From NCBI GenBank assembly GCA_036788195.1, contig DAIQNX010000007.1, positions 38,584 to 102,583 on the forward strand: a DNA stretch of 64,000 nucleotides, read 5' to 3'. The stretch is from CALFXN01 sp937957815 (GTDB lineage: Bacteria; Synergistota; Synergistia; Synergistales; Aminobacteriaceae). A program made the translations under genes and the position numbers. Positions 9,273 through 18,965 of the stretch are shown one piece after another. How positions within the stretch are numbered: the first letter of the stretch is position 1; the number at the start of each line of letters is the position of its first letter. The notes under the pieces are model-generated. The model did not search any database, was not told where the DNA came from, and was given only the letters and a program-made list of their open reading frames with translations.

Positions 9273-10379
9273 TCAGGTTCCGAGCGTCAGCCGTTCCCCG
9301 TAGCTGTCGAGGAAGTTGTACGCGATATCTCTGAATTCCCGTTCGTTCGCGAGGAACGCGTCGACGACGTCGGGATCGAAGCTCTTTCCCCGCTCTCCGG
9401 TGATGATTTCCACCGCCTTCGCGTGGGAGTAGGGCGGTTTGTAGACGCGCCGGCTGATCAGCGCGTCGTAGACGTCCGCAAGAGCCATGAGACGTCCGGA
9501 AACGGGGATGTCCTCGCCGGCCAGTCCGCAGGGATACCCCTGTCCGTTCCATTTTTCGTGATGCGTCGCGGCGATTTCGGCGGCAATCCGCAGGAAGGTA
9601 CTCCCTCCCATGCTTTCCTCGGCGTTCCGTAACGCGCTCCGGCCATAGGCGGTGTGGAGCTTCATCTCCTCGAATTCCTCGCCGCTCAGCTTTCCGGGTT
9701 TCTTGAGGATCTGGTCCGGGATCCCGACCTTGCCGATATCGTGCAGCGGCGCTGTCTTGAACAGGAGGTCGATGATACCGTCCTCCGAGAGGTAGACACG
9801 GAATTTCGGGTGGCTTCTGAGGTGTTCGGCAAGCACGCGGACATAGCGCTGCGTACGCAGGATATGGCCGCCGGTCTCGAGATCCCTCGTCTCGGCGAGC
9901 GCGGAGAGGCTGTTGATCATGACCTCCTGCAGGGCGACGATTTCTCTGGTTCGTTCCCGGACGAGCTCCTCGAGGTGATCGCGGTATCTCTTGAGGTTCA
10001 GGTGGTTTTTCACGCGGGCCTTCACGAGCTCCAGAATGAACGGCTTCGTGATGTAATCCACGGCACCCATCGCCAGGCCGCGGGCCTCGTCGCTTTCCTC
10101 CGTCTTCGCGGTCAGGAAGATCACGGGGATATCCGCCGTTTCCGGAGCGGCAGACAGGCGTTCGTAGACCTCGTATCCGTCCATATCGGGCATGATGATG
10201 TCGAGCAGGATGAGATCGGGGCGGTCTTCGGCGGCGGTTTCCAGCGCCGTCTGTCCGTCCATCGCCACGCGGACGTCATAGAGATCCCCGAGCGCCGAGA
10301 CGAGCTCGTCGACACTCGATTCGACGTCATCGACGATGAGGACTTTCGCCGGGGAAGATTCAACCATGTTTTCCGTCAC
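9273..10379 (-). CDS. Response regulator with HD-GYP output (second copy)
   Basis: This 368-residue protein has a receiver domain (DD at 17-18, phospho-acceptor Asp60 in LILLDIIMPDMDG, Lys112), a helical linker at about 120-160, and an HD-GYP domain with HDIGK at 213-217, HHE at 273-275 and GYP at 281-283. It is a cyclic di-GMP phosphodiesterase candidate. It is closely similar throughout to the product of the next gene (10428-11510), so the pair looks like a tandem duplication. The start is GTG 10379, with AGGA 5 bases upstream; ATG 10367 is the alternative. It is transcribed in the same direction as the hybrid kinase and probably belongs to that operon. Confidence 0.9.
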   Translation of the reverse strand: MTENMVESSPAKVLIVDDVESSVDELVSALGDLYDVRVAMDGQTALETAAEDRPDLILLDIIMPDMDGYEVYERLSAAPETADIPVIFLTAKTEESDEARGLAMGAVDYITKPFILELVKARVKNHLNLKRYRDHLEELVRERTREIVALQEVMINSLSALAETRDLETGGHILRTQRYVRVLAEHLRSHPKFRVYLSEDGIIDLLFKTAPLHDIGKVGIPDQILKKPGKLSGEEFEEMKLHTAYGRSALRNAEESMGGSTFLRIAAEIAATHHEKWNGQGYPCGLAGEDIPVSGRLMALADVYDALISRRVYKPPYSHAKAVEIITGERGKSFDPDVVDAFLANEREFRDIAYNFLDSYGERLTLGT

Positions 10380-10427
10380 TTCCTTCCTGTTGCGAAACAG
10401 CGTACTCCATCCGACCGCAATTTTCCA

Positions 10428-11510
10428 CTATTCCTCTTTATCCGAAATATCGTCATCCGGGAATTCGCGGGCTATTTCCCCGATTTCATCCCCTACCCCG
10501 AGGAAACAGTCCGTCATTCCGGGATCGAACGACGTCCCGCGCCCTTCGGCGACGACCGAAATCGCGCGGTCATGCGGAAACGGCTCCTTGTACACCCGAC
10601 GGCTGACCAGTGCGTCGTACACGTCGGCAAGAGCCATGATCCGACCCGAAACCGGGATTTCGGCTCCCCCGACGCCGCGGGGGTATCCGCTTCCGTCCCA
10701 TTTCTCGTGGTGGGAGTACGCGATCTCGGCCGCCAGACGCATGAACGAGTTGGATCCGAGCCTCTTTTCCGCCATACGCAACGCCCGGAGTCCATACACT
10801 GTGTGTCGCTTCATCTCCTCGAACTCCTCGTGCGTGAGCTTTCCCGGCTTTCTGAGAATCGCATCGGGAACGCCGACCTTTCCGATATCGTGGAGTGGCG
10901 CGGATTTGTACAGGAGGTCGATCGTCGCGTCGTTCAGGGAGTCCCGGTATTCAGGAAGCAGGCTCAGACGTTCGGCGAGAAGGCGGACGTACCGCTGCGT
11001 CCGGAGTATGTGGCCGCCCGTCTCGGGATCCCGCGTTTCGGTGAGCGACGCGAGGCAATATATCGCCACCTCCTGTGTCGCCGCCAGTTCGGCGGTGCGT
11101 TCCCGCACGAGATCCTCCAGTTTGTCGCGATAGCGCTTGAGTTCGATCTGGTTGTTCACGCGCGATTTCACGAGTTCGGGGCTGAAGGGTTTCGCGATGT
11201 AGTCCACCGCGCCGAGCGCAAGCCCGCGCGCCTCGTCGCTCTCGCTTGTCATCGCCGTCAGGAAGATGACGGGGATATCGTTCGTCGCGGCATTCGCCTT
11301 GAGGCGACGGCACACCTCGTACCCGTCCATTCCGGGCATCATCACGTCGAGAAGGATCATGTCCGGCTTTTCTTCCGAGACCGCCTCGAGCGCGCCCGCT
11401 CCGTCCATCGCGACGCGGACGTCGTAAACCGCGTCGAGCGTTCCGACGAGGACATCGACGTTCGCCTCCGTATCGTCGACAACCAACACCTTCGGCGGAC
11501 CTCCTGTCAT
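10428..11510 (-). CDS. Response regulator with HD-GYP output (third copy)
   Basis: This 360-residue protein has a receiver domain with phospho-acceptor Asp55 in MILLDVMMPGMDG, then a helical linker and an HD-GYP domain with HDIGKVGVP, SHHEKW and GSGYP intact. Its ATG at 11510 overlaps the TGA of the upstream hybrid kinase by 4 bases (ATGA), so it is translationally coupled and the most likely partner of that kinase. It closely resembles the downstream gene at 9273-10379. The open frame extends upstream to 12221, but that part lies inside the kinase gene in another frame and is discarded. Confidence 0.92.
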   Translation of the reverse strand: MTGGPPKVLVVDDTEANVDVLVGTLDAVYDVRVAMDGAGALEAVSEEKPDMILLDVMMPGMDGYEVCRRLKANAATNDIPVIFLTAMTSESDEARGLALGAVDYIAKPFSPELVKSRVNNQIELKRYRDKLEDLVRERTAELAATQEVAIYCLASLTETRDPETGGHILRTQRYVRLLAERLSLLPEYRDSLNDATIDLLYKSAPLHDIGKVGVPDAILRKPGKLTHEEFEEMKRHTVYGLRALRMAEKRLGSNSFMRLAAEIAYSHHEKWDGSGYPRGVGGAEIPVSGRIMALADVYDALVSRRVYKEPFPHDRAISVVAEGRGTSFDPGMTDCFLGVGDEIGEIAREFPDDDISDKEE

Positions 11511-14500
11511 CCGTCTTTCGCCTCCTCTCCGGACAGCACGCGCAGGAGCGCCGTCACGCGGAGTTCCGCCTCCCTGAACTTGTACTGTCCGAGCAACGCG
11601 TCCATCTCGACCAGGGACCGGGAGTACCCGTCCGGCCACGAAAAGGCAAGGATCTCCGCCATGATTTCCCGGCACGGCCGCGGTTTGCGCTTTCGCATTT
11701 CGGGGAGCAGCCTTTCGAGCATCGACGCGAGCCGGGCAACGTCTCCGGGTTCGCTTCCTCCGGCGGACGAGGCTTCTTCCCCGGCAAGGCAGGCGACTAC
11801 CGGATCGAGATCCCGGATCACGCGCACCAGCTCCTGCTCGAACGGCACCAGCGCACTCTCGTCCGTGAGTCCGGAGGAAACCGCCAGCGCCGATTCGAGG
11901 AGTTCGGCCCTTCTCTGGAGATCCGGCGCCCCGATCGTTCCCGCGACGCCTTTGATCGTGTGCGCCATTCTGAGGGCGCTCTCCGTGTCCCCGCCAGAGA
12001 GGGCGGAACGGATCTGTCCGGAAATCCCGGCGTAATCGCGATGGAACTTTCCCAAAAGGCTCGCGTACAGCTTCGTGTTCCCGGATACTCGGGAGAGACC
12101 GATCTCGCTGTTCACGACCGAGAGACTCGACAGGTCGCACGGATTCCCTTCCTCTTCCGGAACCGCTGGATTCGGGACCGCGTATTCCGGCGGGAGCGTC
12201 CGCTCTCCGGGACGGATCCACCGCACGAGCGTCCGCAAAACGTCCGCAGGGTCTACGGGCTTGGTCACGTAATCGTCCATTCCGCTTTCGAGGACCCGTT
12301 CCCGCACCCCCGCCATGGCGTCGGCGGTCATCGCGACAATCGGCACGGCGGTGGCCGCTCCGCCGGGTCCGACCTCCGCTTTTTCCCGGCGACGGATCTC
12401 GGAGGCGGCCGCGAATCCATCCATCTCCGGCATCTGAAGGTCCATGAGGACGACGTCGTAGGGCGTGGACGATCGTCTCGCCTCCGTCACCCGTTCGACG
12501 CCGATGCGTCCGTTTTCGGCGATGTCGACGAAGAACCCCTCCGACGAGAGAAGTTCCGTGGCGAGCTGCCGGTTGATTTCGTTGTCCTCTACCAGCAGCA
12601 GACGCGCCCCTCGGCGCTCGTCGAGCCCGTCCGGCGCCTCGATCTTCCGCTTCCCCTTCTCGATTCCCTGTTCCGCGGGATGCCCGAAAGCCTCCATGAT
12701 CGCATCGAAGAGAAGGGACTGTGTCACGGGTTTGAGAAGATATCCGTCGAGATTGATCCGTTTCGCGTCCTCCATGACGTCATCCCGACCGTAACCGGTC
12801 ACGAGGATGATTTTCGGGATCCGTTCGAGTGTGGATTCCTGCTGGATCCGTTTCGCCGCCTCGATGCCGTCCATTCCTGGCATCATCCAGTCCATGAAGA
12901 CGAGGTCGAAGGGAAGCTCTCCCATAAAGGCGTCGGAACGGAGTTTTTCGACGGCCGCTTCCCCCGAGGCGGCGGAGAAAACGTCGCACGAGAACCCCCT
13001 CAGATAGTGCTCCATGACCTCGCGGAATGTGGCGTTATCGTCGACGACCATGATCTTCAGGCCGCGCACGGCCTCCGGAGCTGCGACGCGCGAGGACTGC
13101 CCTTTCCGGAGGCCGAATTCCGCGGTGAACCGGAAGACGCTTCCCTTCCCCGGCACGCTCTCGACTCCGATCGAACCTCCCATGTGCTCGACGAGGTTGC
13201 GACTGATGCTCAGACCGAGTCCCGTTCCGCCATAGCGCCGCGTCGTCGAGGCATCGGCCTGTTCGAAGGAGCGAAAAAGCCTGTTTCGCTGCTCTTCCGT
13301 CATTCCGATTCCGGTATCGCTGACCGCGAAGTTCAGCGTCGCGTCGTCCGGGCCGGCCCGGCCGCACGCGACGGAAACGACGACCTCGCCCCTTTCCGTG
13401 AACTTGACCGCATTGTTCACGAGGTTGAGCAACACCTGCCCCAGCCGCAACGGATCGCCGACGAGCGCCCCCGGAACGTCCGGAGCGACGTCGAAGATCA
13501 GTTCGAGTCCCTTCTCCTGTGCCTTCATCGTGACCTGATTCGCGAGATTTCCGAGGACTCCGCTGAGTTCGAAGTCGATTCGTTCGAGATCGAGTTTTCC
13601 GGCCTCGATCTTCGAGAAATCGAGAATGTCGTTGATGATCCCGAGGAGGTTCTGTGCCGAGGCGTTGACTTTCGTGACGTAGTCCCGCTGCTTCGGCGTA
13701 AGGTCGGTCCTGAGGGCCAGATGGCTCATTCCGATGATCGCGTTCATCGGCGTCCGGATCTCGTGGCTCATGTTCGCGAGAAAGTCGCCCTTCGCCTTCG
13801 TCGCCTCTTCGGCCTCGCGCCGGGCCTTCTCGAGGTCCGCCAGCATTTCCTGCATCCTGCCCTTCGCACGGTCACGTTCGGCGATCTGCACGCGCAGCTC
13901 TTCGCCGGTGCGATTGAGTTCGGCGACGACATGCCGGAGTTCGTTTTCTGCCTGCTTTCTCGCGGATACCTCGGACGAGAGCCGTCGGTTCCAGAACAGG
14001 ATCAGCGAGAGCAGGAAGAGTGCCCCTGCCGTGACTTTCCAGACGAGCGCGTAGTCGATTCCCTTCGCGTATTCGACGTGCATCCAGCGGCTTTCGATCT
14101 CCCGGTGTTCCTGTTCCGTCATCGACGCGAAGACCTTGTCGATGATCGAGACAGCCTCAGGAAACCGCAAGTCGACGCCGATCCGGTGGTCGAACCGATA
14201 CCCCGCCTCGCCCGCGATCTTGAGGTTCGAGAGACCGAGATCCCGCATCACCTCGATGGCGACCGCCATGTGCTCCACGAACGCGAACGCGCTGCCGTCG
14301 GCGACTCTCAGGAGTCCTTCGGCGACGTCGTTCGTTTCGACGATTCGGATTTCGGGGTAGTGCCTCCTGAGATAGTTCGCGGCCGTATACCCCCTGCCCG
14401 CGGCGACGGTCCGTCCCGCAAGCTCGCCGATGTCCCTGATGTAACTCACGTCGTTCCTCGTGACGATGACGAGCGGAAAAGAGGCGTACGGGGCGGACAG

Positions 14501-16327
14501 GAGGATCTCCCGTCCAGCGTCGTCGCCGCTCGCGAGCGCCGGGATCATGTCGATCTCGCGGCGGGCGTAGGCATCGAGAACATCGGACCACGTGTCGCGT
14601 TTGCGATACTCGAAACGCAGCCCGGAACGCTCCGTGATGATCTTCAGGTAATCGGCGATCAGTCCGTCGAAGGCTCCGGATTCATCGACGACGGATATCG
14701 GCCTCCAGTCGACATCGCTGAAGGTCATCGGTCCGTGGGATTCGACAAATGCCCGTTCGGCGGGCGTGAGCGGAATTCGCCCGTCCTTCCGGACCGACGC
14801 GGACTTCTTCCCGGTCCATTTTTCGTAGAGCCGCCGGACGTCGCTCTCCGGGATCAGCGCCATCCCACGACGAAGGATCGACGCGAGCAGCGGCTGATCC
14901 TTCCTGACCGCGACGTGCAGCCGCAGCGGACCGGCTCCCGCGATTCCGATATCGTCGCCGCGGACGAGTTCCTGTTCCCCGAGCCTCTCGCAGAGGAATT
15001 CGACCACGGGAACCGCGTCGACAACGACGTCCGCCTTCCCCCGTGCGACGGCCCAGACCGCCTCGCTCGAATCGGGAGTCTCGAACAGGTCGATCGAGGC
15101 GAAGCGATGAAGGATGTCCCGGAAAACGAACCCCCTCGTGACCGCGACGCGACGGCCGGAAAGATCCTTCACCGAGGTCACGCGGGGCGTTCCCCGGCTC
15201 GTGAACGGAGCGACCTCGACGGACGCGTACGCGGGCAGGAACGAGAGGAACTCCTCCCGTTCAGAAGTTGCCGCGACATTCAAAAGGACATCGAGATCCC
15301 CGGAGCGAATCATCGAGAAGAAATCGTTCCACTTTCCGTGAGTGACGAAACGGATGTCAAGCCCCGTCTTTTCCGCGAGCAGCATCATGTATTCGATCGA
15401 GAGTCCCTTCGGAATGCCGCCCTCACGGTAGTTCAGCGGCGCCCAGTCCTCCTCGTTCTGGACGCGGATCTCCCGCGTGTTCGCGAGAAAGGTCTGTTCC
15501 TCGTCGGTAAGCGCGGCCGCGAACTCGGCCGGGATCTGTCTCGCGTGACGGACGATCCACTTCTTCTCCAGTCCGTCGCGATCCCTGACGGAGATCTTTC
15601 CGAGCCCATCGTTGATGAGAGGAAGCAGGTCGGCTCTGTCCCGGGATACGGCGGCGCAGTAGACCTGCGAGAAGAGCGGCGCGGATTCGTCGAATGAGAA
15701 GATGTTCGAGAGGCGGTTTTGTCCCAGAAAGTAGTTCAGGCCGATCTTCGTCGACACGAAGACCTTGACGTCCCCACGCATCGCTGCGCGGAAGAGCGCG
15801 TCGAAGTCGTCGTAGAACGCGATTCGCGAAGCCGGGAGACGGGCCCAGAGAAAATCCTGCGTATAGCCGCTGGTGGCGATGCCGACGATCAGTCCGGACG
15901 TGTCGTCGAGCGTCCGGACGCGGCGGATCGCCGGGTGGGAGAACAGGAAGTAGTCGAGGCTCAGGATTGGGGCGGAAAACGCGAGGTACGATTCCCGCTC
16001 CGGCGTGCGGAAGACTCCGGCATGGATATCGGCGCTTCCCGTCCTGAGGTATTCGAGTGATTCGTTCAGTCCGGGGGCGCGCACGAGGTCGACGGACACT
16101 CCGGCCTTTTCCGACCAGAGCCGCCAGAAGTCTGCGAAGAGCCCCATCGCGTCCCCGGATTCGCTCTCGAACTTCAGCGGCGCGACGCCTGGGTTGTAGA
16201 CAAAACTCAGCCGCGCTCCTCCCGACGTGGCGCCGGAATGCGTCGGAAACATCATGAAGGCCGCGAGCAGAAGAACGGCGAACAATGGAACGAACCGGCC
16301 GGAACGGGAACGGTCGCATTTCCGCAT
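11507..16327 (-). CDS. Giant hybrid kinase with three periplasmic binding domains
   Basis: This 1606-residue protein has a signal peptide or first TM (1-33), then three successive SBP_bac_3-like domains (about 37-262, 285-507 and 530-752), and TM 758-779. A coiled coil (785-845) leads to HisKA with His855 in NMSHEIRTPMNAI, then an HATPase, two receiver domains (phospho-acceptors in LVFMDWMMPGMDG and VVLMDLQMPEMDG), and a C-terminal Hpt domain with AHTIKGVAG. The layout is that of BvgS/EvgS, with one extra binding domain. The binding domains resemble polar amino-acid receptors, so it may sense amino acids outside the membrane. GAGAGGTG precedes ATG 16327. The downstream HD-GYP gene overlaps it. 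Confidence 0.93.
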   Translation of the reverse strand: MRKCDRSRSGRFVPLFAVLLLAAFMMFPTHSGATSGGARLSFVYNPGVAPLKFESESGDAMGLFADFWRLWSEKAGVSVDLVRAPGLNESLEYLRTGSADIHAGVFRTPERESYLAFSAPILSLDYFLFSHPAIRRVRTLDDTSGLIVGIATSGYTQDFLWARLPASRIAFYDDFDALFRAAMRGDVKVFVSTKIGLNYFLGQNRLSNIFSFDESAPLFSQVYCAAVSRDRADLLPLINDGLGKISVRDRDGLEKKWIVRHARQIPAEFAAALTDEEQTFLANTREIRVQNEEDWAPLNYREGGIPKGLSIEYMMLLAEKTGLDIRFVTHGKWNDFFSMIRSGDLDVLLNVAATSEREEFLSFLPAYASVEVAPFTSRGTPRVTSVKDLSGRRVAVTRGFVFRDILHRFASIDLFETPDSSEAVWAVARGKADVVVDAVPVVEFLCERLGEQELVRGDDIGIAGAGPLRLHVAVRKDQPLLASILRRGMALIPESDVRRLYEKWTGKKSASVRKDGRIPLTPAERAFVESHGPMTFSDVDWRPISVVDESGAFDGLIADYLKIITERSGLRFEYRKRDTWSDVLDAYARREIDMIPALASGDDAGREILLSAPYASFPLVIVTRNDVSYIRDIGELAGRTVAAGRGYTAANYLRRHYPEIRIVETNDVAEGLLRVADGSAFAFVEHMAVAIEVMRDLGLSNLKIAGEAGYRFDHRIGVDLRFPEAVSIIDKVFASMTEQEHREIESRWMHVEYAKGIDYALVWKVTAGALFLLSLILFWNRRLSSEVSARKQAENELRHVVAELNRTGEELRVQIAERDRAKGRMQEMLADLEKARREAEEATKAKGDFLANMSHEIRTPMNAIIGMSHLALRTDLTPKQRDYVTKVNASAQNLLGIINDILDFSKIEAGKLDLERIDFELSGVLGNLANQVTMKAQEKGLELIFDVAPDVPGALVGDPLRLGQVLLNLVNNAVKFTERGEVVVSVACGRAGPDDATLNFAVSDTGIGMTEEQRNRLFRSFEQADASTTRRYGGTGLGLSISRNLVEHMGGSIGVESVPGKGSVFRFTAEFGLRKGQSSRVAAPEAVRGLKIMVVDDNATFREVMEHYLRGFSCDVFSAASGEAAVEKLRSDAFMGELPFDLVFMDWMMPGMDGIEAAKRIQQESTLERIPKIILVTGYGRDDVMEDAKRINLDGYLLKPVTQSLLFDAIMEAFGHPAEQGIEKGKRKIEAPDGLDERRGARLLLVEDNEINRQLATELLSSEGFFVDIAENGRIGVERVTEARRSSTPYDVVLMDLQMPEMDGFAAASEIRRREKAEVGPGGAATAVPIVAMTADAMAGVRERVLESGMDDYVTKPVDPADVLRTLVRWIRPGERTLPPEYAVPNPAVPEEEGNPCDLSSLSVVNSEIGLSRVSGNTKLYASLLGKFHRDYAGISGQIRSALSGGDTESALRMAHTIKGVAGTIGAPDLQRRAELLESALAVSSGLTDESALVPFEQELVRVIRDLDPVVACLAGEEASSAGGSEPGDVARLASMLERLLPEMRKRKPRPCREIMAEILAFSWPDGYSRSLVEMDALLGQYKFREAELRVTALLRVLSGEEAKDG

Positions 16328-16491
16328 CGGGCACCTCTCCTCGGAGACTGCGTCAGAATGCGTTCATGTTTCCCCGGGTTTCCGGAATACCGTGTCGTAT
16401 AATCGCCTGTCTGCGGACATACGAACCCTGTCAGTTGTATTCTATCAGAATCTTCGCTCTCCCGCTCCGTTTTTCCCTCGTTTTGTCCGCG

Positions 16492-17436
16492 TCAGGCCGT
16501 GAGCCGGCCTCCTTCGACGACGACGCGGCCGTCGAGCCGCAGCGTCGGCTTGCGCATGACGCCGTCGATGTGAATTCCCGCGGCGACGGTTCCTCCGAAC
16601 GTATCGTTGCTGCCGAGCGCGATGTGTACCGTCCCGTAGATCTTTTCATCCTCGAGAATCACGCCCGTGAAGCGTGCGCGGTCGTTCGTCCCGATGCCGA
16701 GCTCCGCGAGGTTGCGGGCCTTCGGATTGTCCCCGAGCTGCGCGAGGATCGTGGAGCCTCCCCTTCCCTCGATGCCGGCGAGAAGCCCGTCCCGGAACGT
16801 CAGCAGCAGCGGTTCGTCGAGGACGCCGAGCCCGACGAACGATCCGTCGATGACCACGGAGCCGTTCGCACTCCCTTCGACCGGCGCGATGTACGCCTCT
16901 CCCGAAGGGAGGTTGCCCGATTCGCCCCTGTTGCGATAGACGCCCGTGCTCGGATGCCCTTCGCGCCCGGCGAGGGACATCGAGAGAGAGTGTCCGCCCG
17001 TTATGATCTCGGCCGTTCCGGCGTGGGAAAGCAACTCAGTGTAGCGTTTCGTCACCGCTTCGACGATCGTGTAGTCGGCCGTGATCGGACCGTTGAAGTA
17101 CATATCCCCGGTGATTCGCGGCATCGTCGCCACGCGGGCTCCCGCTTCGCACGCGCGCTTTCGCGCCTGCGTATGCGTCAGCGAGGCCCCGGTCGGGGCC
17201 ACAACGACGTCGGCGGCCTTCATCGCGGCCGAGACGATGTCGTCCGGCTCAGCGCCGTTCCGTTCGGGAACGGGAATCCGGATCGCAGCCGTCTTCGCAC
17301 CCAGGGCGCATCCCGCGAGAAACAGACTCTCGCCGATCTGCAATGTCGTCTCGTCGTAGACGACGACCAGCCGTTCGCCGGCGACAAGCCCCATATTGTC
17401 CTTCAGAAGCCGCTTCGACACATCGACGAAATCCAT
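16492..17436 (-). CDS. M29-like aminopeptidase family protein
   Basis: From ATG 17436 this is 314 residues. It resembles the leucyl-aminopeptidase/aminopeptidase T (M29-related) proteins of about 310-370 residues, with an N-terminal alpha/beta domain (VGERLVVVYDE-like region) and a C-terminal half with SGNLPSGEAYIAP, GRGGSTILAQLGDN, LAELGIGTND and LGSNDTFGG. Those acidic/His-rich segments are where M29 enzymes bind metal; the exact ligands are uncertain. GGAGGGG lies about 10 bases before the start and 17 bases after the AroM stop. It is the last gene of the seven-gene OPT operon and probably hydrolyses imported peptides or the amides the other enzymes release (inference). Confidence 0.82.
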   Translation of the reverse strand: MDFVDVSKRLLKDNMGLVAGERLVVVYDETTLQIGESLFLAGCALGAKTAAIRIPVPERNGAEPDDIVSAAMKAADVVVAPTGASLTHTQARKRACEAGARVATMPRITGDMYFNGPITADYTIVEAVTKRYTELLSHAGTAEIITGGHSLSMSLAGREGHPSTGVYRNRGESGNLPSGEAYIAPVEGSANGSVVIDGSFVGLGVLDEPLLLTFRDGLLAGIEGRGGSTILAQLGDNPKARNLAELGIGTNDRARFTGVILEDEKIYGTVHIALGSNDTFGGTVAAGIHIDGVMRKPTLRLDGRVVVEGGRLTA

Positions 17437-17453
17437 ATTCCGAACGCCCCTCC

Positions 17454-18128
17454 TCATCCGATCAGTTCGCGAACGACGCGGGCGACGATGCCCCGCGCCA
17501 GGATCACGGGCCTGTCCGTCACTTCCCGGACCGCTTCCTGCATCGCAAGCGTATACCCCATGCAGTCCATGACCGTGAGATCGGCCCCCCATTCCTTCAT
17601 CTCCGCCGCGGCCGCCCGAACGGCCCTTTCGGCATCCGCGTAGGGCGACGCCGGAACCACGCGAAGATCCGAGCAGACGCTCTTCCAGCGACGTCCGGAT
17701 TGCGCGATCTGGTCGCGCGACGGCGTCAGGAACCCGACGCGCAATCCTTTCGCGACCGCCTCGACCGTATTGTACAGGATGCGTTGCGGACGCAGGAGCA
17801 GACCGTCGGTCGGGAAATCCGGGAATTCTCCCGTGCAGAGCAGCAGAACGGTCGAAAGACCGTTGTCGAAATGCTCCGCGATCCTGGCTTCCACGCGGGG
17901 CGCGATATATTTTTCGGCGACCTGGATCGACGAACCGTCCGCCAGGCGCGTGACGAGAACGTAGTCTCCGGTCTCGGGGGCGAGAGACGCGATCTCGTCC
18001 CGGGAGAGTCCGTCGAGCGCGCCGGCCTCGACGATGTCGATTCCGTCGCCGAGAATCGCGCGCAGATCGGGCGTCACGTCCGTTCGCGGCGACTGTCCGA
18101 TCGTCACCGTTCCGAGAATCCGTTTCAT
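17454..18128 (-). CDS. aroM: AroM family protein
   Basis: This 224-residue protein matches the AroM family (PF07302) from its start (ILGTVTIGQSPRTDVTPDL), including LLLCTGEFPDF and VMDCMGYT. AroM has no established reaction. Two Cys residues, Cys98 and Cys189, sit in loops like the paired catalytic Cys of Asp/Glu/hydantoin racemases; whether AroM uses them so is inference. The ATG at 18128 overlaps the TGA of the upstream gene (ATGA) and has AAAGGAG 8 bases upstream. It is not next to shikimate genes here but inside the OPT/DUF917/DUF1177 operon, which argues for a catabolic rather than an aromatic biosynthetic role. Confidence 0.9.
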   Translation of the reverse strand: MKRILGTVTIGQSPRTDVTPDLRAILGDGIDIVEAGALDGLSRDEIASLAPETGDYVLVTRLADGSSIQVAEKYIAPRVEARIAEHFDNGLSTVLLLCTGEFPDFPTDGLLLRPQRILYNTVEAVAKGLRVGFLTPSRDQIAQSGRRWKSVCSDLRVVPASPYADAERAVRAAAAEMKEWGADLTVMDCMGYTLAMQEAVREVTDRPVILARGIVARVVRELIG

Positions 18129-18964
18129 CGGTCATTCTCCTTTCGAAGTTCGTCCCGATAACAGCACGCGAGATGATCCGCGCCGTTCGGTCCGCAGCGG
18201 AGGCACTCGTCGATGGAGCCGGCGACGCCGCTCGTCTCCGCTCCCCTGACACTCTCGAGAACCATCCGGAACGTCTCGAACCATCGGTCGTCGCCATCGA
18301 CGACGAACGTCGCTCCGCCTTCGGCTCCCGAGACGCCGCCGCGTCCGATTACCCACGCGTCGCGCGCCCCGAGCGCGCGCAACGCCTCGGGTTCGCTCAC
18401 GATCCGCCCGAAGAGGGGCACGAGTCCCACCGCCATGCCCATGGACCACACCGGCGCCTTTCGGCCGCAGGCTTTCATCGCCTCCGGCACGGAAGTCGGG
18501 GAGATCTTCTCGACTCCCGCGGCGATGATGCATCGCACCCCCTGCGACGGCAGGAGCGGCAGTATCCGTCCCGGCTCGCCGCCCATGAACCGCCCGGCCA
18601 TCATCGCCGCGTTCCCGCAGGAGTCGACGATGTTGGCGCCGCAGACGACGACGTCGTCCGGGCCCATCTCGGCGGCGATCGCCTCAAGACGGCCATCTGC
18701 CGCTTCGGGACGCCCTCCGCGAAGCAACAGGGAGTGCGCCCCTTCGACGGTCCGGGCCGCCGCGACGGTCCCCCGGAGGGATATCCGTCCGGAAATCCGG
18801 AGCGGCGTCCCGGCCAGTTCTTCCGCGAGCGCCGAGACCGTCGTCCCGCCCTTGAGCAGGATCATCCCGTCCGCCAACGCGCGGCGCACTTCGGGAAGCG
18901 CGGCGATCCCCTTCGCGATCAGTTTTTTGCCTTCCGCGACGGTAAGGGAAAACTGCGCTTTCAT
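18125..18964 (-). CDS. Conserved operon protein of unknown function, Cys-rich C-terminus
   Basis: I do not recognise this 279-residue family. It is a soluble, Gly/Ala-rich alpha/beta protein with no signal peptide or membrane segment. The C-terminus carries Cys254-x2-Cys257, His264 and Cys267-Cys268 in ECLRCGPNGADHLACC, which looks like a metal or thiol site. Other notable segments are DDVVVCGANIVDSCGN, PLLPSQGVRCIIAAGVEKI and VIGRGGVSGAEGGATFVVDG. It lies between DUF1177 (stop 1 base before its ATG) and AroM (4-base overlap), so it is co-translated with them and probably acts on the same pathway. Confidence 0.8.
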   Translation of the reverse strand: MKAQFSLTVAEGKKLIAKGIAALPEVRRALADGMILLKGGTTVSALAEELAGTPLRISGRISLRGTVAAARTVEGAHSLLLRGGRPEAADGRLEAIAAEMGPDDVVVCGANIVDSCGNAAMMAGRFMGGEPGRILPLLPSQGVRCIIAAGVEKISPTSVPEAMKACGRKAPVWSMGMAVGLVPLFGRIVSEPEALRALGARDAWVIGRGGVSGAEGGATFVVDGDDRWFETFRMVLESVRGAETSGVAGSIDECLRCGPNGADHLACCYRDELRKENDR

Positions 18965-18965
18965 C

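Noticed and set aside
11960..15697. 1245-codon frame opposite the hybrid kinase
   Set aside because: Antisense shadow; the minus-strand kinase has clear domains along the same span.
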